Assembly: GCF_014647835.1 (NCBI RefSeq)
Contig: NZ_BMPY01000035.1
Coordinates: 1-64,000, forward strand
From: Microbispora rosea subsp. aerata
GTDB taxonomy: Bacteria > Actinomycetota > Actinomycetes > Streptosporangiales > Streptosporangiaceae
DNA: 64,000 nt
Reading direction: 5' to 3'
The position numbers and the translations under genes were made by a program. Positions within the stretch are counted from its first letter, which is position 1. Each line of letters begins with the position of its first letter. Under the pieces are notes generated by a model. That model saw nothing but the letters and a program-made list of their open reading frames with translations. It searched no databases and was not told where the DNA came from. Below, piece by piece: positions 29,465 to 37,850 of this stretch.

Positions 29465-30628
29465 TCAACCCGGCCTGGTGGCGCCGACCAGATCGTGGCG
29501 CCAGATGGGCGAGATGCGAACCACGTCCCCCGTCTGGGGGGCGTGGACCATCATGCCGCGCCCGATGTAGATGCCCACGTGATGGATGGTGCCGGGATTC
29601 CGGCTCAACCGGCCGTAGAAGATGAGATCGCCGGTGCGGAGTTTGTTGAGCGGGACGTGCCGTCCCGAGGTCCATTGGGTGCCGGTCCAGTGATCGAGTG
29701 ACACCCCGGCCCGCTGCCAGGCCCGCATCGTCAGCCCCGAGCAGTCGAACCCCGACGGGCCCGCCGCGGCCCACACGTACGGCTTGCCGAGCTGTTTGAG
29801 CGCCCACTGGGCGGCCTTTTTGCCCGGTCCCGATCCGAGCCGCTCGGTCCAGGCCGGCACCGTCAGACCCTTGCGTGCGGGGAGGACCGTGCGCCTGGCC
29901 GCCTTCCGGGCCTTGATCCTCGCCTGTTTCAGCTCGTCGACGCGGTCGCGGGCGGCTTCCAGGCGTTTGGAGATCTCCGCTTTCTCCTGCTCGATCTGTT
30001 TGGTCTGTTCGACCTGTTCCTCGACGGCCCGTTGCGCCGCGTCCCTGGCTTGTCGCACTTCTTCGGCTTTTCGGGACTGCTCGGAGTAGGCGCGGGCCGC
30101 CTGTTCTCGGAGGATGTCGAAGACCTGTTGCGCGGCTTCCAGGCGTTGCAGCGAGGCGGCGTGTTCCTCGTTGACCTGCGCCAGCAGGCTTGCTCTTCGC
30201 AGGAAGCCGCGCATGTCGCTCAGACCGCCGAGCATGGCCGCGGTGGGCGCCAGCCGCAGCCCGCTGTATCTCTCGGCCACTCTCGCCGCCACCTCGCCAC
30301 GCAGCCGGTCGACGTGCTCGGCCGCCCGGCGGGCCCGCCGCTCCGCCTCCTCGTACGCCGAGCGCGCCTGCTCAAGCTGGACGAGCTGCCCGTTGTACGC
30401 CTCGACGAGCCGCTCCGCCTCGGTGTTCAGCGCCTCCTTGCGGGCCTGCGCCTTCGCGAGGTCGGCCTCGGCCTGACCCAGCTCCCGTACGCGCTCCTTG
30501 ACCTGCTGCCGCGCCTTCGCGACGTCCTTGGCCGACGGCTTCGTATCGGCAGCCGCAGGGGCTCCGAAGGTGAGGACAAGACTTGACCCGAGCCCGGCGA
30601 CCAGCCCCGATGCTCTGAGGAGTGGCAT
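29465..30628 (-). CDS. Secreted NlpC/P60 peptidoglycan endopeptidase (second copy)
   Basis: A 387-residue exported hydrolase: signal peptide 1-27, a very charged coiled coil 30-245, then NlpC/P60 about 262-387. Cys296 lies in FDCSGLTMRAW and the histidines in IHHVGIYIG and MVHAPQTGD. It resembles the protein at 4892-5938 in layout but has a longer coiled coil. No c-di-AMP aptamer is visible in its leader, so the two are probably controlled differently. GGGGA upstream of ATG 30628. Confidence 0.92.
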   Translation of the reverse strand: MPLLRASGLVAGLGSSLVLTFGAPAAADTKPSAKDVAKARQQVKERVRELGQAEADLAKAQARKEALNTEAERLVEAYNGQLVQLEQARSAYEEAERRARRAAEHVDRLRGEVAARVAERYSGLRLAPTAAMLGGLSDMRGFLRRASLLAQVNEEHAASLQRLEAAQQVFDILREQAARAYSEQSRKAEEVRQARDAAQRAVEEQVEQTKQIEQEKAEISKRLEAARDRVDELKQARIKARKAARRTVLPARKGLTVPAWTERLGSGPGKKAAQWALKQLGKPYVWAAAGPSGFDCSGLTMRAWQRAGVSLDHWTGTQWTSGRHVPLNKLRTGDLIFYGRLSRNPGTIHHVGIYIGRGMMVHAPQTGDVVRISPIWRHDLVGATRPG

Positions 30629-30771
30629 TTCTTCCCCTTCCTTGCTCCACTCCCCTCAGTTCCCGGCGACTACTCTCCGTACACATCTAAGCTACGCCCT
30701 GTAATCACCCTATGTGGCGGGTCATCCCGATACGACGGGGAAAAAGGTGGGCGGGTGTCCCGAAAAAACCT

Positions 30772-32970
30772 TTATGCGGCCTTCCGGTCGCCCGGAGCGG
30801 TCTGACCTCCCGGATTCTTGGGGCCTCCGGCGGCGGAGATCCCCGTCGCGGCGCGGCGATCCGTCCCGCGTTCCGAGCCGCCATCGCAGGTCCCGGCAGG
30901 CACCCCTGGCGCGGAATCATCCCGGCCAGGGCGACCAGGTGCGGGAACGGAGTGACGCTCGCCGCTCCCGGTGGGCGCTCCCGCCGTGGAGCCGTCCCGG
31001 CCGGGACGGACGGGTCTGGAAGCGTGCGAGTCGTCCTTGCCGGTTGCCCCGCGTCCGGTCCCCTTCGCGGCGCTCCCCTCATGGCCGGTGCCCGTACGGC
31101 GCGGGCGGTCGTGATCGAAGCCGCCGGGCCGGACGGATCGCGACGAGCCGCCGGCGGAGCCGCGCTGGGGCCACCGGCCGCTTCCGGTGCCGTGTGCCTT
31201 CGCACCGCTTCCGGTGCCGTGTGCGCTCACGCCGCTCCCGGTGCCTTGCGTCCTCGCACCACTCCTGGTGCCGTGTGCGCTCGTACCGCTTCCGGTGCGA
31301 TGTGCTTCGTCGCCGCGCCAGGCGGGCACGCCCTGGGGCCGGCCGCCGTGTCCGCCGCCGCGATGCTCCGGTCTGCCGTGCTCCTGCTTGCCGTGCTCAT
31401 GGCTGCCGTGTCCGCCGCGCCAGGGAGGACCGGCCGAGGGCCAGTCGTGGTCGCGGTGAGGGGGCCAGTGCCTCGGCGGCCATCCCCGATGGGGATGCGA
31501 GTGGTGCTGGTGGTCACGCCAGGGCGGACGGTGTCCCGGCCAGTGCGCCGGCGGCGGACCGCCCCAGTGGGGACGGCCCGAGCCGGGGTGACCCGAGCCC
31601 GGCCGGCCAGAGCCGGAGCCGCCGGTGCTGGGCGCCTCACCCGGCTCCGTACCGGGAGTCGTGGGAGGCAGGGGCGTCGGACCGGACGGCGACCCCGGAT
31701 CCTGCGGGAAAGCGGACCCCGTGGGGCGCACGGTCGGCTTTGTGTGCGGTGGGCGGTGGTGCGGCCGGCCGGCGGGCGGCACGGGAGCCGGCAGGGGCGC
31801 CGGGCGCGGCAGGGCGACCGGCCTCGTGGTGAGCACGGGCGCGACCGGCGCGGCGACGTCCCGGGAAACCGGGGGTGCGGGCGAGCTCTTGGCGGCCTCG
31901 TCCGCCTCGTCCGCCCCTTCCTCGTCGTCCTTGGTCCCCTCGGGGGAGGCGGCGCTTCCGGAGGGGCCGGCCGAAGCCTCCGCCGGGGGGAGCCGGAGCG
32001 GGGCGATCGTGTCGGCGGCCCGCTCACGCAGGTCCCCGGCGAACTGCGCGAAGACGAGCGCGATCGTCGCCACCGCCGCCAGGGCGGCCACCGCGCCCGC
32101 CACCGCCTGGGCCACCTTGCCCTCGCGACGGCCGGCCGTCGGGAAGCCCGCGGCGTTCAGCCTGCCCACGCGCTTGGCGACGTACCGCCGGTAAGGGACC
32201 AGCTCGGGGTCGATGAAGCTGCTGAGCACCCGGACCCGCAGCGTCTCGGGCAGAGCGACCTGAGGGAGCAGGCCGAACACCTTGGCCGGGGAGATCTGCC
32301 GGACGCGCTGACGCGCACAGGTCTCACACCGCGCGAGGTGCCGGATGAGCTGGGTCCGCAGCTGCGGGGTGAGCTCTCCCGTGAACCCGGCGAGGATCGC
32401 GGACACCCGCTCGCAGTCGTGGTCGGCGTGCCTGGCCACGATCTCGGCGGTCACCGTCTCCGCCAGGCGTTCCGTGGCCGCGTTGAGGAGCGCCACCACG
32501 TAGCGCTCGCCGGCGCCGAGCACGGCGGCCAGGTCTTGGCCGGTCATCTCGTGCCGGGCCACCAGTTCGAGCACCTCCCGGTCCTCGACCGACAGCGCCC
32601 CCACGGCGCTGCTCGCGACGAGGCGCAGGTCGGCCTCGGCGCGGTCGGCCGCGAGCCCGGGGAAGGGCACGGTCGCGACGGGCACCGGCCCGCTGTCGGG
32701 CCCGTCCTCCTCCCCCGGCGTACGGCGGCGCATGCATTCGCCCCGGGCCAAGGCGTAGAGCCAGGGACGGAGCCTGCCGGGGTCGGCCAGCGAGCCGATG
32801 AGGGCCTCCGCGGCGATCAGCGTGTCGCGCAGCGCGACCTGGGCGGCGTCGGGTCCGGCGAGCAACGTGCGGCAGTACTGGTACAGATTTGCCGCATATG
32901 TGTCATAAAGAGCAGCCAGCGCTCCCGGATCCCGGGCCCGCAATGCCTCGACCAGGACGCCATCATTCAT
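30772..32970 (-). CDS. Membrane-anchored ECF-like sigma / zinc-finger fusion with exported low-complexity tail
   Basis: A 732-residue multi-part protein. Residues 1-85 look like sigma region 2 (LYDTYAANLYQYCRTLL, WLYALARGECMRRR). Residues 122-172 look like region 4 (ALSVEDREVLELVARHEMTG). HLARCETC (211-218) is the HxxxCxxC of a zinc-finger anti-sigma domain. One span lies at 286-309. About 320-732 is an exported region rich in Pro, Gly, His, Ser and Arg. Fused sigma/anti-sigma ECF groups exist; this one fits that plan. It may be a self-held sensor released by proteolysis, which is inference. Confidence 0.82.
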   Translation of the reverse strand: MNDGVLVEALRARDPGALAALYDTYAANLYQYCRTLLAGPDAAQVALRDTLIAAEALIGSLADPGRLRPWLYALARGECMRRRTPGEEDGPDSGPVPVATVPFPGLAADRAEADLRLVASSAVGALSVEDREVLELVARHEMTGQDLAAVLGAGERYVVALLNAATERLAETVTAEIVARHADHDCERVSAILAGFTGELTPQLRTQLIRHLARCETCARQRVRQISPAKVFGLLPQVALPETLRVRVLSSFIDPELVPYRRYVAKRVGRLNAAGFPTAGRREGKVAQAVAGAVAALAAVATIALVFAQFAGDLRERAADTIAPLRLPPAEASAGPSGSAASPEGTKDDEEGADEADEAAKSSPAPPVSRDVAAPVAPVLTTRPVALPRPAPLPAPVPPAGRPHHRPPHTKPTVRPTGSAFPQDPGSPSGPTPLPPTTPGTEPGEAPSTGGSGSGRPGSGHPGSGRPHWGGPPPAHWPGHRPPWRDHQHHSHPHRGWPPRHWPPHRDHDWPSAGPPWRGGHGSHEHGKQEHGRPEHRGGGHGGRPQGVPAWRGDEAHRTGSGTSAHGTRSGARTQGTGSGVSAHGTGSGAKAHGTGSGRWPQRGSAGGSSRSVRPGGFDHDRPRRTGTGHEGSAAKGTGRGATGKDDSHASRPVRPGRDGSTAGAPTGSGERHSVPAPGRPGRDDSAPGVPAGTCDGGSERGTDRRAATGISAAGGPKNPGGQTAPGDRKAA
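31187..31320. repeat. Tandem 27-bp repeats in the exported tail
   Basis: About five units of 24-27 bp encode AHGTGSGAK, AHGTGSGVS, TQGTGSGAR and relatives. They lie within the His/Gly-rich tail of the sigma fusion protein. Confidence 0.7.
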
Positions 32971-33157
32971 ATAACGGAGCGTAAATGCTTAGTAACTGCC
33001 CGCTCTACCCATTCACGCGAAGTCGCGTAACTACACGGGTGGCATTTACGGTTCGCCGTCCAGTCGAAATGCCAGAATTAGCCGATCTATTGCGTACTTA
33101 ATCGTGAAAAATCCGGCCGATAAGCCGTCCGGACACGGCGGACGCAGCCCCGTGGGC

Positions 33158-33223
33158 GTCGCCGCCCGCGTCGCCCAGCCGAATCCTGACGTCGCCGCCC
33201 GCGTCGCTCAGCCGGATCCTGGC
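33158..33223. repeat. Two 33-bp direct repeats
   Basis: Two adjacent 33-bp units beginning GTCGCCGCCCGCGTCG (33158-33190, 33191-33223) differ at only four positions. They lie in the 560-bp spacer (32971-33530) between the sigma fusion and the reductase gene, where I see no gene. Confidence 0.75.
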
Positions 33224-33349
33224 GTTGACCGCAGCGATGCCGGGGACGTCGCGCCGTCGCGCCACCGGGCGGCCCGTCACCCGATCACCGATCGGCTACG
33301 ACCACTGACCAGGCTTGGGATTTACTCGTCCAGCACTCCCGCGCAGCCT

Positions 33350-33560
33350 CGCTCCCATGCGGCCGACGCTTCCTCGCGGCCGTCTCCCAGGCGGCGGTCA
33401 CTCCCGTGCGGCCGGCACTCCCCGTGCGGCCAGTGCCCCCGAGCGGCCGTCACGCCCGCGCGGCCGTCACTCCGGTACGGCACTCGCGCGCGGCCGGCAC
33501 TCCCCGTACGGCCGGCATTCCGCGCGGCGATTACTCCCGGATGGCCATTCCCGCCTCGGC
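33350..33560. repeat. Degenerate array of ~16-18-bp GCGGCCG-type repeats
   Basis: Units such as GTGCGGCCGGCACTCC, GAGCGGCCGTCACGCC, GCGGCCGTCACTCC and TACGGCCGGCATTCC recur about ten times. The array runs over the stop codon of the saccharopine dehydrogenase-like gene at 33531. It is too irregular and too short in unit length for CRISPR. Confidence 0.65.
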
Positions 33561-34622
33561 GCACCCTCGGGTGAGCGCGTCGAGGCCGAAGGCGTCCGCC
33601 GGTCCCAGGGCGCCGGTGCCGTGCACGCCCTCGGCCAGCGCCGTCGTCGCCGCCCAGGCCAGCACGCCGGCGGTGAACTCGTACGGGTCGCCTCCGGAGA
33701 GACGGACGGCGGCCAGGCGGCGGTCCTTCTCGTCGTACGCCTCGGCCACGACGTGCGACGACACGCCCTCCTCCACGGGCGCGCCGCCCGTACGCGTCAG
33801 GCGGTCGGCGAGCGCCCAGGTCGCCCGCCGGACCCCGGGCAGCGCGGCGACGACGGGGGTGGCCTTGGCCAGCACGCCCGCGACCCTGGTCAGGCCGCCC
33901 AGCCAGCCGAGATAGACGTTGACCTCGTGCAGGCCCGGGTGCGCGGGCGGCAGCGTGAAGTGCTCGGTGGCGCCGATGGACAGGCCGTGCCGCACCCGGC
34001 CGTCCACGAGGAACCTGCGGGTGCGGCCGTGCTCGGGGACGATGCGCCCCTCGCGGAAGCCGTACATCGGTTCGAGGATCATGCCCAGCGCCGAGGCGCG
34101 GGTGCCCCCGCTGGCCCGGCGCGCCATGGCGCCGTCCACGAAGTAGCCGACGTCCACGCGTATGGCCTCCGCCCCGGCCTTGCGCAGCGCCAGGGCCGCG
34201 GCGAGGTTGCCGGGCACGTAGTCGTACCCGAAGGCGGTGATCAGGGCCGCGTCCCGGGCCGCGGCGGCCGGGCCGTACCGCTGGAAGATCCGCTTGATGA
34301 ACGTCGGCTCGCCGGAGCTGTCGAGGTAGACCGCGCCCGCCTCGGTGGCGGCGGCGACCGCGGCCTCCCCCCACCGGACGAACGGGCCGACCGTCGAGAT
34401 CAGCACGTCACCCGGGCCGACGATCCGGCGTACGGACTCGGGACGCCCGACGTCGGCGACCGCGGTGGGCAGGTCGCCGCCCAGCGAGTCGGCGAGCGTG
34501 GCGAGCCGCGTCTGGTCCCGCCCGGCCAGCAGCGGCCTGGCCCCTCGCGCGACAAGCGCCTTGGCGGTCAGCCTGCCGGTGAAGCCGGTGGCTCCGAACA
34601 GCACGATCCTCGGAGTGAGCAC
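33531..34622 (-). CDS. Saccharopine dehydrogenase-like NAD(P)-binding reductase
   Basis: A 363-residue protein. RIVLFGATGFTGRLTAKALV is an N-terminal Rossmann motif; LISTVGPFVRWGEAAVAAA and AVYLDSSGEPTFIK are typical of the trans-acting enoyl reductase branch seen in mycobacterial lipid pathways. The substrate is unknown and no lipid-synthesis cluster is nearby. GTG 34622 is chosen from family length; SD is weak. Its C-terminus runs into the short-repeat array. Confidence 0.83.
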   Translation of the reverse strand: MLTPRIVLFGATGFTGRLTAKALVARGARPLLAGRDQTRLATLADSLGGDLPTAVADVGRPESVRRIVGPGDVLISTVGPFVRWGEAAVAAATEAGAVYLDSSGEPTFIKRIFQRYGPAAAARDAALITAFGYDYVPGNLAAALALRKAGAEAIRVDVGYFVDGAMARRASGGTRASALGMILEPMYGFREGRIVPEHGRTRRFLVDGRVRHGLSIGATEHFTLPPAHPGLHEVNVYLGWLGGLTRVAGVLAKATPVVAALPGVRRATWALADRLTRTGGAPVEEGVSSHVVAEAYDEKDRRLAAVRLSGGDPYEFTAGVLAWAATTALAEGVHGTGALGPADAFGLDALTRGCAEAGMAIRE

Positions 34623-34669
34623 CCCGCTACGGTAACCCGACCGGCCTGTCAAGATCGGCAGTGGGCCGC

Positions 34670-35461
34670 TCACTGACGGCGGTCGCCGGGCGGCGGATAT
34701 CCACGGTCCTTGGCGAACGGTTCCGTCGTCGGCGCGGTCGTGTGCAGCGGCACGGCCCCGGCCCGGGCCAGCTCCTCGTACGTCGCGGCGGTCGAGCCCC
34801 AGGTCGTGGCCTGCACGTCGGTCGCGGCGACCGATCCGCGCACGCCCTCGACGGTGATGATGAACCTGCGCCTGGCACCCGGCTGCACGTCCTTCACGTG
34901 CGAGGTGGCCCCTCCGATGAGCCGGCCCGTCGCGTCCCGCAGCAGGGCGGTGACGGCGAGGGCCGCCGCCGGCTTGCGGAACGGGTCCGACACGTAGCCG
35001 GTGACGAGATGGGTCCCGTCCTTCAGCTTGTCGGTGCGGACGTCCGAGATCGGGAACTTGAGGAACGCCGACGGCACGTGCGAGATCTGCCGCCACGACG
35101 CGGGACGATAGTCGATCTTCACGTGGACCGGCCGGGTGGCGCTCGGGACCTGGCCGCTGAAGGCGAGCGGGCGGCCGGGCGGCGCCGCGTCCAGCGGTTG
35201 CTCCAGGTGGACGACCTCCTTGCCGGCGGCGTCGACGGCTGTGACCACGGCGACGGCGTTCTCCCCGAAGTGCCAGCGGTTGGGGTTGCTCAGCACCCCC
35301 GCCCAGGTCACCGCGTACCCGGCCCCCGAGCGCACGATCGAGGACACCTGCTCCTTGAGGGCCAGCGGTTGCGGCCCCTCCTTCTTGTCTTCCTTCGCAC
35401 ACGACGTCATCGCCAGCGCGGCGACGACGAGTGCGGTGGTCATGTGGCAACGTCGCGTCAC
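34670..35461 (-). CDS. Predicted lipoprotein, function unknown
   Basis: A 263-residue exported lipoprotein. MTRRCHMTTALVVAALAMTS precedes the lipobox cysteine (LAMTSC), so it is probably anchored to the outer face of the membrane. The mature part is beta-rich without recognised motifs and ends in a proline-rich tail. The GTG start at 35461 is preferred over the internal ATG because it supplies the positive n-region. Confidence 0.75.
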   Translation of the reverse strand: MTRRCHMTTALVVAALAMTSCAKEDKKEGPQPLALKEQVSSIVRSGAGYAVTWAGVLSNPNRWHFGENAVAVVTAVDAAGKEVVHLEQPLDAAPPGRPLAFSGQVPSATRPVHVKIDYRPASWRQISHVPSAFLKFPISDVRTDKLKDGTHLVTGYVSDPFRKPAAALAVTALLRDATGRLIGGATSHVKDVQPGARRRFIITVEGVRGSVAATDVQATTWGSTAATYEELARAGAVPLHTTAPTTEPFAKDRGYPPPGDRRQ

Positions 35462-35535
35462 TTAGCCGTCATAACCGCTGAATGGGACGCCGTTCCCGGG
35501 ACACGCGCGCCCCCGCCGGTATCTTTACCGGCCGT

Positions 35536-35567
35536 CTATCGGGGGCGGACCACCCCGGTCTCGTCCC
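35536..35567 (-). pseudogene. Duplicated 3' end of the ABC-F gene
   Basis: These 32 bp match 37851-37882, the last codons of the ABC-F gene, with one mismatch, and read DETGVVRPR-stop on the minus strand against DETRVVRPR-stop. Nothing else of an ABC-F gene is recognisable here, so it is a remnant or a small duplication. The surrounding 288-bp spacer has no gene. Confidence 0.65.
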
Positions 35568-35749
35568 CGCGCGCCGCCGTCCTCTGCGGTCCCTTCCCTG
35601 CAGCCCACGCCTCCGAAGCCCAGGCTCCGTAACCCGGGCCCGAAGCCCAGGGCCCCGACGTCCGGACCCTGAAGCCCCGGGAAGCCCGGCGAGGTGCCGT
35701 ACGCGAGGATGGGGACGGGGACGTGCGGAAAGCGGCCGGGGAGGACACG

Positions 35750-36619
35750 GTGGATCTCGGTGAGCTGGGATCGTTCCTGAGGTCGCGCAGAGACCGGCTG
35801 CGCCCGGAGGCCGTCGGTCTGCCGTACGGCGGCCGGCGAAGGGTGCCCGGCCTGCGCAGGGACGAGGTGGCGGAGCTGGCGAGCCTGTCCGCCGACTACT
35901 ACACCGAGCTTGAGCAGGGGCGCGGCCAGACCCCGTCGGAGCCGGTCCTGCACGCCCTGGCCCGCGCGCTGCGCCTGGGTCCGGACGAGACCGCCCACCT
36001 GTTCCACCTGGCGGGCCGCCCGGCGCCGCTCGGGGTGGAGCCGGTGCACATGCAGTCGGCGCTGCGGCAGCTCATGACGCGGCTCGACGACACACCCGCG
36101 ATGGTGATCACCGACATCCACGAGGTGGTGGTGCAGAACCACGCCGCGCAGGTGCTCGTCGGCCCGCAGGCGGGGCTGACCGGGATCCGGGCCAGCTTCC
36201 TCTACCACTGGTTCACCGTCCCGGCCACCCGCGACCTGTACCCCGCGGAGGACCACGACTATCACTCCCGGCTGCTCGTCTCCGATCTGCGCGCGGCCGT
36301 CGCCCGCCGCGGCCCCGCCGACGCGGTGAGCCGCGAGCTGGTCGGCCACCTGCTGGGCGTCAGCGACGAGTTCGCCGGGCTGTGGCGGGCGCACGAGGTG
36401 AAGGTCCGTCACGAGGAGTACAAGCGGGTCGTGAACCCGGTGCTCGGCATCCTCAAGGTCACCTGCAACAGCATCGTCACCGCCGACGCCGCCCAGCGGC
36501 TGCTGTGGTTCGTCCCCGACGACGCCGACGTCGTGCCGAGACTGCACGCGCTCGACCCGGCCGACGTCTGGCGCGGCACGCCGGGGCCGGCGTTCGGGCT
36601 GGCCGGAAGCTGGGGTTGA
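35750..36619 (+). CDS. XRE-family regulator with MmyB-like ligand domain
   Basis: A 289-residue regulator. The N-terminal HTH reads RVPGLRRDEVAELASLSADY then YTELEQGRGQTPS; the C-terminal half (about 95-270) matches the MmyB-like PAS-type domain (NHAAQVLVG, VNPVLGILKV). Such proteins usually control an adjacent dehydrogenase or reductase gene, and the MDR gene follows 82 bp downstream on the same strand. GTG 35750 is chosen because GGGGAGGA precedes it by 5 bases; an upstream GTG at 35723 lacks an SD. Confidence 0.9.
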   Translation: MDLGELGSFLRSRRDRLRPEAVGLPYGGRRRVPGLRRDEVAELASLSADYYTELEQGRGQTPSEPVLHALARALRLGPDETAHLFHLAGRPAPLGVEPVHMQSALRQLMTRLDDTPAMVITDIHEVVVQNHAAQVLVGPQAGLTGIRASFLYHWFTVPATRDLYPAEDHDYHSRLLVSDLRAAVARRGPADAVSRELVGHLLGVSDEFAGLWRAHEVKVRHEEYKRVVNPVLGILKVTCNSIVTADAAQRLLWFVPDDADVVPRLHALDPADVWRGTPGPAFGLAGSWG

Positions 36620-36701
36620 GCACCCCTGGTCGCACCCGGGCACGCGCAGCACGCTGGTGACGGCGGCGCGGGGGCGTCGGCCGTGACGGACGGAGGAAAC
36701 C

Positions 36702-37712
36702 ATGCGTGCAGCACTCGCGACCGGGGTCGGCGCCCCGCTGTCCCTGGTCGAGCGTGACATCCCGGAGCCGGGCCCCGGCGAGGTCCTGGTGAAGATCACC
36801 GCCTGCGGCCTGTGCTTCACGGACCTCAACCTGCTCCGCGGGCACTACCCGTTCGCCCGCTTCCCGATCGTGCCCGGCCACGAGATCACCGGCACGGTCG
36901 CGGCGCTCGGCGGCGGCGTCACCGGCCTGTCCGTGGGCGACGCGGTCGGGGCGCAGTTCTTGTACGGCTCCTGCGGCCACTGCGACTACTGCGTGTCCGG
37001 CGACCAGATCCTCTGCCGGGCCAAGCGCATCACCGGCATCACCGACGACGGCGGCTACGCCGAATACGGCCTGTTCAAGGGCGGATATGTGACCCCGCTC
37101 CCGGCCGGGCTCGACCCGGTGGCCGCCGCGCCGCTGATGTGCGCGGGCCTGACCGCGTTCAACGGCCTGCGCCGGGCCGGCGCCACCGCAGGCTCCCGGG
37201 TGGCGGTCATCGGCGCCGGGGGCATCGGCGCCCTCGCCGTCCGGTACGCCGTCGCCATGGGCGCCCGGGTCGCCGTGATCGGCCGCTCGGCCAAGGGCGA
37301 GGCGTACGCCAAAGAGCTCGGCGCGGAGACGTACGTGGCGAGCCGGGAGACCGACCCGGCCGCCGCGCTCAGGGCGTGGGCCGACGGCGCGGACGTCATC
37401 GTGAACGCCGCCCCCTCCAACGAGGCCGCCTCCGCCGCCCTCACCGGGCTCGCCCCCGACGGCACGATGGTGCTCTGCGGCTACGACACCACCCCGCTCA
37501 TCCTCAGGGCCCAGCCGATGGTGCTCAACCGGCTGCGCGTCATGGCCTCCCCGTCCGGGTCGCCCCACGATCTGCGCGACACGCTGGCCTTCTCCGCCCG
37601 GCACCGCATCCTGCCCGAGGTCACGCCGATCGGCCTCGACCGGGCCCCGGCGGCTCTCGACGCCATGGGCGGCGGGTCCGGCGGCGGCCGCCGCGTCATC
37701 GCGTTCGCATGA
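36702..37712 (+). CDS. Zinc-dependent MDR alcohol dehydrogenase
   Basis: A 336-residue medium-chain dehydrogenase/reductase. Catalytic zinc Cys lies in ITACGLCFTDLN with PGHEITG following; structural zinc cysteines are in CGHCDYCVSGDQILC. NAD(P) site is AVIGAGGIGALAVRYA. Substrate unknown. GGAGGA lies five bases before the ATG. It is probably controlled by the XRE regulator upstream. Confidence 0.92.
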   Translation: MRAALATGVGAPLSLVERDIPEPGPGEVLVKITACGLCFTDLNLLRGHYPFARFPIVPGHEITGTVAALGGGVTGLSVGDAVGAQFLYGSCGHCDYCVSGDQILCRAKRITGITDDGGYAEYGLFKGGYVTPLPAGLDPVAAAPLMCAGLTAFNGLRRAGATAGSRVAVIGAGGIGALAVRYAVAMGARVAVIGRSAKGEAYAKELGAETYVASRETDPAAALRAWADGADVIVNAAPSNEAASAALTGLAPDGTMVLCGYDTTPLILRAQPMVLNRLRVMASPSGSPHDLRDTLAFSARHRILPEVTPIGLDRAPAALDAMGGGSGGGRRVIAFA

Positions 37713-37850
37713 CCCGTCAGGGGCATCGATGAGCGAGACCACCTGATCACCGGTGCGAGCTCCGGGTCCGGCGCGCTGCCCGCGCCCGCATCGGGCCGGC
37801 GGACCCGCTCGCTCCGCACTCCGCCTCAACTTCGCCGAGAGGAGGCGCGG

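Noticed and set aside
31187-31320. CRISPR-like repeats
   Set aside because: The repeats lie in frame inside a coding tail and encode HGTGSG units.
33350-33560. CRISPR array
   Set aside because: Units are 14-18 bp, irregular and without distinct spacers, and no cas gene is near.
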